Shown one piece after another: positions 7,100 to 12,872 of a DNA stretch of 23,544 bases. Under the pieces are notes generated by a model that was given only the letters and a program-made list of their open reading frames with translations, was not told the origin of the DNA and searched no databases. Source of the DNA: a virus; IMG/VR virus record IMGVR_UViG_3300048589_000696, positions 1 to 23,544 of that record. The stretch is one strand, 5' to 3'. How positions within the stretch are numbered: the stretch's first letter is position 1; every line of letters begins with the position of its first letter. A program made the translations under genes and the position numbers.

Positions 7100-7890
7100 G
7101 TGGTTGGACACGTCGCGCTCCCCGGCCAGCCGGCCGACAAGTAGAGGGGTTCGAGCTGCAGCAGAATGCGGCGTGGGTAGTCCCGGTTCTCCCGGATCGC
7201 CCACGCCGCGCGCTTGGAGTACTGCTCAACATGGTCGAACCATCTGGCAGGATCGGACCCCTTATCCGACGCCAGACGTCGATCGCGGCTGAGCCACCCC
7301 AAGCCACCGTTGTAAGCACTCAGCGTCATCGCCCAGCGGTCGCACGGCGTCGCCGCGTCAGCGAGCTGGCGGTGCAGATGCCGCATGTAGCAGGCCTGCG
7401 CGCGGATCGACCAGCGCGCGTCCCATACATTCGGCGGGCCGAGGTCAGCGCACACGCCCGGAATCCAGGCCGCCGTCGCCGGCGTGAACTGCGCCAGGCC
7501 CTGGGCATACGGTGACCGCGCATCAGTTCGCCAGTGCGACTCCTGGTGCAACTGCGCAGCCAGCAGCGCCACCGGCGCCGACAGACCGAATCTGCCTACC
7601 GCCTCGCGCTCCAGCAACTTCGCGTAGCCGTCCGCGCGCACCGGAATTCGCGGCGGCTCAGCCGTGGCCGCAGCCGCGCCAGTGCACATCGACAGCAACC
7701 CGACACAGATCGCGGCCATCGACAGCCACTTCGCGCCGCGCAGATAGCGCAGCTCGTTCTCGTCCTTCTCAAGCCATTCGTTGAACGGCCCCAGTGGGAT
7801 GTTTGGGAAGGCGGCTACAGCCACCCAGACCCACGTCACCAGCAGCGCAACGATCAACAGCAGCGTCGCCAGCGCGCTCACAGCGTCCAT
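7096..7890 (-). CDS. Lytic transglycosylase (SLT family) with N-terminal membrane segments
   Basis: This is the phage endolysin. The SLT domain shows the catalytic glutamate in QLHQESHW (E117), followed by SPYAQGLAQFTPATA, the ARWSIRAQACYMRHLH helix and SAYNGG, all hallmarks of soluble lytic transglycosylases that cleave peptidoglycan. The 264-residue product begins with two hydrophobic segments (about 5-28 and 56-75), the second ending in GAAAATAEPP and resembling a signal sequence. An internal start at MAAIC (58) would give a secreted enzyme without the first segment. The start overlaps the holin-like gene by 13 bases. Confidence 0.85.
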   Translation of the reverse strand: MDAVSALATLLLIVALLVTWVWVAVAAFPNIPLGPFNEWLEKDENELRYLRGAKWLSMAAICVGLLSMCTGAAAATAEPPRIPVRADGYAKLLEREAVGRFGLSAPVALLAAQLHQESHWRTDARSPYAQGLAQFTPATAAWIPGVCADLGPPNVWDARWSIRAQACYMRHLHRQLADAATPCDRWAMTLSAYNGGLGWLSRDRRLASDKGSDPARWFDHVEQYSKRAAWAIRENRDYPRRILLQLEPLYLSAGWPGSATCPTT

Positions 7891-8216
7891 CCGGCAGCCA
7901 GCATGCCAAAGCCAATGCAGATCGCCCGCGCGTTGATCGCGTTGCCACGCGCGATGCCCTGCAGCTTCTGCGGGTCACCGATCGGAATCAGGAGGGAGCC
8001 GAACAGGTTGCCGGCGAACGCACCCAGCGCCAGCCGGCACAAGATCCACACCGCGATCGCCGCGCGCTCCGGCGCGATCATCCACACCACGATGAGGCAC
8101 ACCACGAACAGCCCCAGCACGGGCCATCCGGTCATGAACTCATGCACTGCCGCCTCAGTCGGCGACAACGGAATCGGCGCCTCACCCGGCGCCTGGCCCT
8201 CGCGCTGCTCTCCCAT
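7878..8216 (-). CDS. Putative holin
   Basis: The 112-residue product has a short hydrophilic N-terminus (MGEQREGQAPGEAP) and two to three hydrophobic stretches (about 30-47 VLGLFVVCLIVVWMIA, 51-77 AIAVWILCRLALGAFAGN, and 97-111 AICIGFGMLAAGW). It directly precedes, and overlaps, the lytic transglycosylase gene, so holin is the best functional guess. No family signature is recognised. It is the first gene of the leftward late/lysis cluster, and an inverted repeat lies immediately upstream of its ATG. Confidence 0.6.
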   Translation of the reverse strand: MGEQREGQAPGEAPIPLSPTEAAVHEFMTGWPVLGLFVVCLIVVWMIAPERAAIAVWILCRLALGAFAGNLFGSLLIPIGDPQKLQGIARGNAINARAICIGFGMLAAGWTL

Positions 8217-8218
8217 CG

Positions 8219-8246
8219 CTGCACCCCGCTCAATTGACGGGTGCAG
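8219..8246 (-). promoter_or_regulatory. Inverted repeat at the head of the late/lysis operon
   Basis: CTGCACCC (8219-8226) and GGGTGCAG (8239-8246) form a perfect 8-bp inverted repeat around a 12-bp spacer that contains the small palindrome TCAATTGA. It ends two bases upstream of the holin ATG and covers the region where its ribosome-binding site (GGGGTG) must lie. It could be an activator or repressor site for late transcription, or an RNA hairpin that hides the ribosome-binding site. Nothing else notable is seen in the 77-base gap. Confidence 0.4.
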
Positions 8247-8293
8247 GTTCGCGTGAGTGGAGGGCTAGGGTCTTGTGACGTGGGTCGAAGAAC

Positions 8294-8785
8294 CTAAAGA
8301 AGCGAAACGAGCAAGAAGTACTTTCTTCCTGCGTGAGCGAGTGTGTAGGTCCCAAGCGATGCAAGGAACAATGACGAAACGCTCATGACACGCACCGTCA
8401 ATTCGTCTGGCACTGCTCGCGACAGCGAAGCGACCAATGCCAGTGAAACGAAAAAGACAACACCGGACATCGTCTCTATCAAAAGGTAATCAAGGTGTCC
8501 CTTGGATCGCAGCTTCGCAACAAACTCGCGATCCAGAACCGTTGCAAGCAACGTCGCGGCAGAAAGTAGAAAACCACCAAGAACGCCGCCAACGCCGGCC
8601 AACGAGTCCGCCAGGTCTCCAAGACCTTCTGGGGTCGCGACAATCACAATTGGGGAGGCAGCAGCGGTGATCAGGATGGACGCAGCGCACCGAAAGGACA
8701 ACTCCCTCCAGAAGGGGCGCCAAGGGTCATTGCGTCTACCCGCGGACGGTGAGCGCACTTGAGAGGATCCTGTATGCAACATCAT
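8294..8785 (-). CDS. Four-TM membrane protein, partner in a two-gene accessory module
   Basis: The 163-residue product has about four TM helices (roughly 33-51, 60-84, 105-121 and 131-151), separated by a charged loop DREFVAKLRSKGHLDY. The N-terminus is basic and cytoplasmic in appearance. I do not recognise a family. It overlaps the end of the upstream 268-residue gene by 50 bases, implying coupled expression; a shorter start inside the ORF is possible. Pairing of a soluble protein with a small multi-TM protein is a recurring design of phage-exclusion and anti-phage systems, but this function is inferred from architecture and location only. Confidence 0.6.
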   Translation of the reverse strand: MMLHTGSSQVRSPSAGRRNDPWRPFWRELSFRCAASILITAAASPIVIVATPEGLGDLADSLAGVGGVLGGFLLSAATLLATVLDREFVAKLRSKGHLDYLLIETMSGVVFFVSLALVASLSRAVPDELTVRVMSVSSLFLASLGTYTLAHAGRKYFLLVSLL

Positions 8786-9542
8786 GATTCATGCTCTGAA
8801 GCAGCGTCGGAATGGGCGCGACGTACTTAACGCGATCTTCCAACAAGTCTATGGGATCAACGTGTTCACCAGGCATGAACGTCACTCGTGCACGGTCAAC
8901 GAGGTTCCGTGTGACCAAGCCACGGAACTTGTCCAGAACGCTTCGAGACAGCGGCCTGTTGTCCAATCTAAGGTCGACACCGAAGCGAACATCCATGAAA
9001 TGAGCGTGAGTGTCCTTGATCGCCTGGAGTTGGCTGCGTTGCCAGTCGCTGACGTCATGGGGGACTGTGCCAGCGGTAGCTGCGACCCGAATGTGAAACT
9101 CCTTAATCGCATCCTGATGCTCCTCCAAGCGGCGCCAGCCCTCGTCCGCCACTAGCAGGCCAAGCTCGATATCTATGCCTTCCATGTCTAGGAACCGTCG
9201 AAGCAACCCAGGACCACCGATCGCACGAGAACCTATCCACAACAACCATTCCCGGCTTCCGTCGACAAGGAAGAAGCCGCGATATCCAAGACCCTGATTC
9301 GGACCGAGCCCAAGCTCCTCGTCGTCCCCTCCGATAGTCGACTTCATCGGAAGGTCAGTCTGCTGAGTCTTGCGAATATGGCCGAACAAGCTCGTAGCCC
9401 TTGGGGTCAGATATCGAATCTCAAAAACTTTGCCGTCATCAGAAAGATTGCGCTGTTGGCGCATCAGCTTCGTCATTGCAGCGGAAATCTCGGCAACTGA
9501 CGCACCCGTAAATCGATAGAAGTCGACCGTTACATTGCCCAT
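8736..9542 (-). CDS. Unrecognised 268-aa protein of the accessory two-gene module
   Basis: The product begins MGNVTVDFYRFTGASVAEIS and appears to have a beta-rich N-terminal half (VFEIRYLTPRATSLFGHIRK, NQGLGYRGFFLVDGSREWLL, then GPGLLRRFLDMEG) and a helical/beta C-terminal half (RLEEHQDAIKEFHIRVAA, DVRFGVDLRLDNRPL). The pattern of a strand pair before GLGYRGFFLVD and a following helix recalls large, poorly described families of prophage/defence proteins, but I cannot name one with confidence. No nuclease, NTPase or TM signature is visible. A GAGGGGG ribosome-binding site precedes the ATG, which overlaps the upstream gene by 13 bases. One 60-base line counted at 45% GC, lower than the early genes. 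Confidence 0.65.
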   Translation of the reverse strand: MGNVTVDFYRFTGASVAEISAAMTKLMRQQRNLSDDGKVFEIRYLTPRATSLFGHIRKTQQTDLPMKSTIGGDDEELGLGPNQGLGYRGFFLVDGSREWLLWIGSRAIGGPGLLRRFLDMEGIDIELGLLVADEGWRRLEEHQDAIKEFHIRVAATAGTVPHDVSDWQRSQLQAIKDTHAHFMDVRFGVDLRLDNRPLSRSVLDKFRGLVTRNLVDRARVTFMPGEHVDPIDLLEDRVKYVAPIPTLLQSMNHDVAYRILSSALTVRG

Positions 9543-10009
9543 TTGTGCCCCCTCACCTTAGATCCGCGGAGCGTTATCGACAGTGCCGCAACCCACATTA
9601 GCGAAGCAATCCCGATTGGCACTGCGCCAGCGAACACCACCCCACCCGCCGGCACGCCGGAGCGCAACTGCAGCAAACCGAAGGCCACGTTGAAAAAAGC
9701 CGCAGCCAGCAGCAGCGCAGCCCCAATGTTCAATGGCACCACCCACCGCCCCATCACCCGCAGCTCGCGCCGTGCGCGATCGCGCACCAGGTCGGCGCCG
9801 CAGCACGGGCAGCTGGCCGCACAAGTGGCGACGGTCCACCCGCACACGGCGCATGGCTCGCAGCGCGCTGGGTCGAGCTTGCGCGCGAGCAAGCGCTCGG
9901 CGAGTTCGCATCGCTGCAAAAGAATCAGGTCGCGCCCTGCGACCTGGTTGTTGGAACCGGCTACATCGATCTGTGTCACGCAACCCCCCTGTGGGTTGAC
10001 CAAAGGCAT
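9530..10009 (-). CDS. Zinc-ribbon, two-TM protein with an NQVAGRD motif
   Basis: The 159-residue product has an N-terminal motif VAGSNNQVAGRDL (about residues 16-28), a zinc-ribbon-like set of CxxC pairs (CEPCAVCGW and CPCCGAD, about 50-73) and two TM helices (about 89-110 and 116-142). Almost the same motif, VTGDANQVAGRDI, ends the phage repressor encoded about 1.6 kb away. The ATG at 10009 is preferred over a GTG at 10147 because the extra 46 residues look unlike protein and contain a 16-bp palindrome better explained as an operator. The role is unknown; a membrane effector or sensor is possible. Confidence 0.6.
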   Translation of the reverse strand: MPLVNPQGGCVTQIDVAGSNNQVAGRDLILLQRCELAERLLARKLDPARCEPCAVCGWTVATCAASCPCCGADLVRDRARRELRVMGRWVVPLNIGAALLLAAAFFNVAFGLLQLRSGVPAGGVVFAGAVPIGIASLMWVAALSITLRGSKVRGHKWAM

Positions 10010-10047
10010 GTAGTCCGCCGCAGGCGCTGGAACTCGCACCGAATCGT

Positions 10048-10063
10048 GTAGGAAATTTCCTAC
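10048..10063. promoter_or_regulatory. 16-bp perfect palindrome, likely operator
   Basis: GTAGGAAATTTCCTAC is a perfect palindrome located 38 bases upstream of the chosen start of the zinc-ribbon/2-TM gene. It sits in a 191-base stretch (10010-10200) that otherwise holds no gene I support. Such palindromes often bind dimeric HTH repressors. I see no convincing -35/-10 pair beside it. No second copy was noticed in the window. Confidence 0.45.
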
Positions 10064-10200
10064 GTCATGGCGCGAAGATCCCTGATAGACACCGGTGGTC
10101 GCACGGGTTGAGACTGTATCTACCCCGCCCGGAAGCCAAATCCTCACGGACCTGGCCGCAGAGGTTCACCGCGGCAAAGCTGTGCCGGGTGGGGCCTTAC

Positions 10201-10776
10201 TTACTTGTCACCAGGCTCTTTTGGCAAAAGGTCGGCTGCGGTGACGGTAGGCAGGTAACGCTTGATAGCCTCAAGGATCTGGGCCTCCTTGGCCTTGACC
10301 ACAGTTCCATCCGACTTGCGGACCTGTGCTACCCATCCGAACGTCGTGTGCATTGACTTGGCGTCGGCTTCGCTGTCAAAGCGAACGTTCCACCGCCAGT
10401 TTGGATAGATCGACCCGCCCGCAGCGATGTCGGCCACCTCGATAGCGCTCAGCGTCGCGAGGCGATTTCCAAAGACATCGATCAGCAGGAACCGCACTTC
10501 GACTGCCGTGACGGGTTCCGATGCGGTCAAATCGTCCTTGGTCGACTCCCACGAGTAGCGGCGGTCGGCGTAGGCTGTCTTGATGCCAGCCACTTCTGTG
10601 AGCTTGACGGGAATCCCGGGCACATCGATCACGTAGTGCATCCGCGTCAAAGTCGACTTTTCGTTCAGCACCACATAGCCAAGCGAGAGCTTCAACGGAT
10701 CGCCCTCCCGCGACCGCAGCTCGGCCGCGGCAGCCTGAATCGATACCGCGCACAGCAGCAGTGCAATCATTCGCAT
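10201..10776 (-). CDS. Secreted/periplasmic protein of unknown function
   Basis: The 191-residue product has a clear signal peptide, MRMIALLLCAVSIQAAAA, with likely cleavage before ELRSREG. The mature part is beta-rich (LKLSLGYVVLNEKSTLTRMH, TAVEVRFLLIDVFGNRLATL, YPNWRWNVRFDSEADAK) and looks like a single immunoglobulin-like or beta-sandwich domain followed by a helix (KEAQILEAIKRYL). The start is set by GGAGGT at 10781-10786, five bases before the ATG at 10776; the longer ORF overlaps the SLATT gene and lacks support. It follows the SLATT gene by 29 bases and may be co-expressed. A lysogenic-conversion or superinfection-exclusion role is possible. Confidence 0.65.
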   Translation of the reverse strand: MRMIALLLCAVSIQAAAAELRSREGDPLKLSLGYVVLNEKSTLTRMHYVIDVPGIPVKLTEVAGIKTAYADRRYSWESTKDDLTASEPVTAVEVRFLLIDVFGNRLATLSAIEVADIAAGGSIYPNWRWNVRFDSEADAKSMHTTFGWVAQVRKSDGTVVKAKEAQILEAIKRYLPTVTAADLLPKEPGDK

Positions 10777-10805
10777 AAAGACCTCCGAGGTTGGCTTGAT
10801 CGCGA

Positions 10806-11351
10806 TCACGTGTGGGGTACTAGCTGCGCAAAGCAGCGGGCTAGCCAGGTCATTGCCGGCCATTGGTCGGCAGGGTATCCGTCATGCCGCATCAACTCAC
10901 GGTGGCACCGCCGCACCAGTAACGGCATCGAAGGCGGTTCATCGGCTTCGATGGCACGGCGCTCTGAGACGAGCTTCACGTACTCAGCTTCGGTCGCAGG
11001 CTCGATCGCCAGAAACGCGCGCTCCAGCGCAATGAATCGTCGCGCCAGCTCACCGTAATCGGCAGCCTTCCTCGCGAAACCCATAACGCTGTCCATCGCT
11101 GCGCCAACGGCGACCAGAAACGAAAGCAAGACAGCAATCTCTTTGCCGTTGGACATGTCGGTCATCAGCGCCACCACCGTCGCCGATCCCAAGACCGCCG
11201 AAAAGCCGGCGACCAATGTATGCAGCCGGTCGAAGAAGCGGCGCCGTTCAGCGTGGTAGCGGCTGGAGAGCCGCAGATCAAACGAGAGCAAGTGCCAGCG
11301 CTCGTCCAAAGACATGCCTGTCAATCGTTGTTGGGTGCTTTTCGTGTCCAC
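10806..11351 (-). CDS. SLATT-domain two-TM protein
   Basis: The 181-residue product has the features I associate with the SLATT domain: an N-terminal helix with SSRYHAERRRFFDRLHT (about 29-45), two adjacent TM helices (about 46-63 and 71-90), then a long helix with FARKAADYGELARRFIALE (about 92-110) and a helical tail. SLATT proteins are predicted pore-forming effectors in bacterial conflict systems, usually next to nucleotide-signalling or other sensor genes. Here it follows a 53-residue protein gene by 21 bases and lies just downstream of the repressor. The start is a GTG with AAGGAG six bases upstream. The family call is from remembered motifs. Confidence 0.7.
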   Translation of the reverse strand: MDTKSTQQRLTGMSLDERWHLLSFDLRLSSRYHAERRRFFDRLHTLVAGFSAVLGSATVVALMTDMSNGKEIAVLLSFLVAVGAAMDSVMGFARKAADYGELARRFIALERAFLAIEPATEAEYVKLVSERRAIEADEPPSMPLLVRRCHRELMRHDGYPADQWPAMTWLARCFAQLVPHT

Positions 11352-11372
11352 GTCACGCTCCTTGATATCGAC

Positions 11373-11534
11373 TCACCCTCCCGGCGGCTTGTCGTCGGAT
11401 CTTTCCGGCGGCTTCGTTGGGCCTGGGTCAAGTCGTTGCACGGTCGTCGATCGCTGATCGACGGGTTTGACGCTCTCGACCATTCGTTTCTTGATCTCAT
11501 CAGGCTGAATGGGGCGCGGCTTATCGTTGCTCAT
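11373..11534 (-). CDS. Small 53-aa proline-rich protein upstream of SLATT
   Basis: The 53-residue product starts MSNDKPRPIQPDEIKKRMVE and ends with a proline-rich charged tail (DPGPTKPPERSDDKPPGG). It is hydrophilic with one short helix, has no TM segment and matches no family I know. The start at 11534 has GAGGT just upstream; the longer ORF start is unsupported. Its position 21 bases before the SLATT gene and 58 bases after the repressor suggests co-transcription with both. It could be an inhibitor or trigger of the SLATT protein. Confidence 0.5.
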   Translation of the reverse strand: MSNDKPRPIQPDEIKKRMVESVKPVDQRSTTVQRLDPGPTKPPERSDDKPPGG

Positions 11535-11592
11535 GTGGACCTCAGAAGTCAGTTGACGGGCGTCATAGAGTCTTGCTTGGGCGCGAAATCTC

Positions 11593-12198
11593 TCACTTTT
11601 GCTTCTTGATCTTCGGGGCCGCATGGATGTCGCGGCCGGCGACTTGGTTGGCGTCGCCGGTGACTTTCACCATACGGGGTGACCTTCCAAACGACTCGAC
11701 TTCGGACGTCTCGTTCTGGTCAATTCGAAGGACTCGCGTGGCGATCTCGCCATCGGACATATCCGCAGCGCGCAGGCTCTCCAGATAGGTCGCCACCTCG
11801 GCCTTGGCCAGCTTGATGTCGTCATCTGAGCCAGACCCGTAGCTCAGCACCTTGTTGTAGATCAGGCCGAGCACCCGTGGGTTGGCGTGGCCCTTGACGC
11901 GCACCTGCTCGTCTACAGCGGCCTCGATCGCGTGGCAGATCCAGGCTAGGCGCTGCGGGTCGACTGCAGTGCGCCTCGCAACAAGTACATACCCGACGTC
12001 ACCACCAAGGCGACCCAAGGCGGACACCAAGAGAGCGCCCGGCTGCTTCCTACCAGCCTCAATCACGCGCACCTGTTCGGCGCTGTAGCCCACGCTGGAA
12101 GCCACTTCCACACGGCTTAGACCCAGCCGCTCTCGCTCTTCCTGGAAACGGGCACCGATGCCTGCAACGGCCCCTTGACTGTCAAACGATTGAACCAT
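11593..12198 (-). CDS. HTH lysogeny repressor candidate with C-terminal NQVAGRDI motif
   Basis: The 201-residue product has an Xre-type helix-turn-helix near the N-terminus (FQEERERLGLSRVEVASSVG then SAEQVRVIEAGRKQP, about 17-52), a helical middle domain, and a C-terminal tail ending VTGDANQVAGRDIHAAP plus a basic KIKKQK. No S24 peptidase motif is visible, so it is not a LexA-type self-cleaving repressor. It is divergent from the Ner-like gene across a 92-base AT-rich control region, the position of the Mu c repressor. The ATG at 12198 follows AGGAATAGTA. The motif shared with the zinc-ribbon/2-TM protein is unusual for a repressor. Confidence 0.75.
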   Translation of the reverse strand: MVQSFDSQGAVAGIGARFQEERERLGLSRVEVASSVGYSAEQVRVIEAGRKQPGALLVSALGRLGGDVGYVLVARRTAVDPQRLAWICHAIEAAVDEQVRVKGHANPRVLGLIYNKVLSYGSGSDDDIKLAKAEVATYLESLRAADMSDGEIATRVLRIDQNETSEVESFGRSPRMVKVTGDANQVAGRDIHAAPKIKKQK

Positions 12199-12290
12199 TA
12201 CTATTCCTATCGAAGCGTTAACACAACTATAGATTGCACAACGCAACCGCATAACTTATTCATTCAAACGTCTAACGTCAGAGCGCCCCA
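12199..12290. promoter_or_regulatory. Divergent early/repressor control region
   Basis: This 92-base gap between the repressor and the Ner-like gene is AT-richer than its surroundings. It contains short dyads such as TTGC-N5-GCAA, the palindrome GTTAAC, and repeated AACGTC/TAACG words that could be operators. On the minus strand TATAGT is a good -10, with a weak TTATGC 17 bases upstream. On the plus strand I see only weak matches (TTGCAC, 17-base spacer, TATTCA). It is expected to hold the early and repressor promoters. Confidence 0.6.
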
Positions 12291-12569
12291 ATGAACAAGC
12301 ACGAAATTCGCTATCGCTTGGCGCTGCTGGGCATCAAGCAGTCCGACATCGCGAGACAACTCGGCGTACCCGCCAGCACCGTGAGCATGGTGTTCGCCGG
12401 AACGGCTCGCTCGGCGGACGTGGAAGAACTCGCGGCGCAATTGCTCGGCGTCACCCTGCACCAGATGTTCCCGAACTGGTACGCGCCGAACAATCGCCGC
12501 ATTCGGCGCCGGCCCGAGAACGCCGGTACTCGCCTTGCGTCCGCGCTCAGCGCCCTGCAAGCGGCTTGA
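12291..12569 (+). CDS. ner: Ner-like early repressor, HTH
   Basis: The 92-residue product begins MNKHEIRYRLALLGIKQSDI with a helix-turn-helix ARQLGVPASTVSMVFAGTAR (about 21-40), followed by DVEELAAQLLGVTLHQMFPNWY, the size and C-terminal region typical of Ner/Nlp proteins. In Mu, Ner turns down early transcription and blocks the repressor promoter during lytic growth. It is the first gene of the rightward early operon and faces the lysogeny repressor. The basic tail (NNRRIRRRPENAG) may add DNA contacts. Confidence 0.8.
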   Translation: MNKHEIRYRLALLGIKQSDIARQLGVPASTVSMVFAGTARSADVEELAAQLLGVTLHQMFPNWYAPNNRRIRRRPENAGTRLASALSALQAA

Positions 12570-12602
12570 TTCGCCAACCCTCCACCGACCGGAGCCACAC
12601 CC

Positions 12603-12869
12603 ATGCGTAACCCATCGTTGCACGAAACATCCCTCTCCATCCTTTCCGTCGCCGCCGCAGTGCTGGGACTCGCCATCGCTGGCGTGCCCCTCGCGGTGCT
12701 GATCGTGCACGGCCAGCCCATCGACATCGCCGTCGGCGCTGGCCTGCGCGCACTGTGTGCATACGCCTGCCTGCTGCTGTTTGTCGCGGCTACGGCGTTC
12801 CTCGCCTTTGCGGCGGCCGCGGTGGTGGCGGGTTTCCTTGGCGCGGCACGTCGCCGGGTGGGGCGCTGA
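12603..12869 (+). CDS. Small two- to three-TM membrane protein
   Basis: The 88-residue product is mostly hydrophobic, with stretches at about 10-35 (LSILSVAAAVLGLAIAGVPL), 43-60 and 60-80 (FVAATAFLAFAAAAVVAGFL), ending in a basic tail (AARRRVGR). It follows the Ner-like gene by 33 bases, with CGGAG upstream of the ATG. I do not recognise it. Small membrane proteins early in phage operons often act in superinfection exclusion or membrane attachment; that is inference. Confidence 0.55.
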   Translation: MRNPSLHETSLSILSVAAAVLGLAIAGVPLAVLIVHGQPIDIAVGAGLRALCAYACLLLFVAATAFLAFAAAAVVAGFLGAARRRVGR

Positions 12870-12872
12870 TTC

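Noticed and set aside
8294-9542. Kiwa (KwaA/KwaB) defence system
   Set aside because: Only the general design, 4-TM plus soluble protein, is similar. I cannot recognise the KwaB domain, so I do not name it.
9530-10147. Longer version of the zinc-ribbon/2-TM gene starting at GTG 10147
   Set aside because: The extra 46 residues have no recognisable features and their DNA includes a perfect palindrome better explained as an operator.
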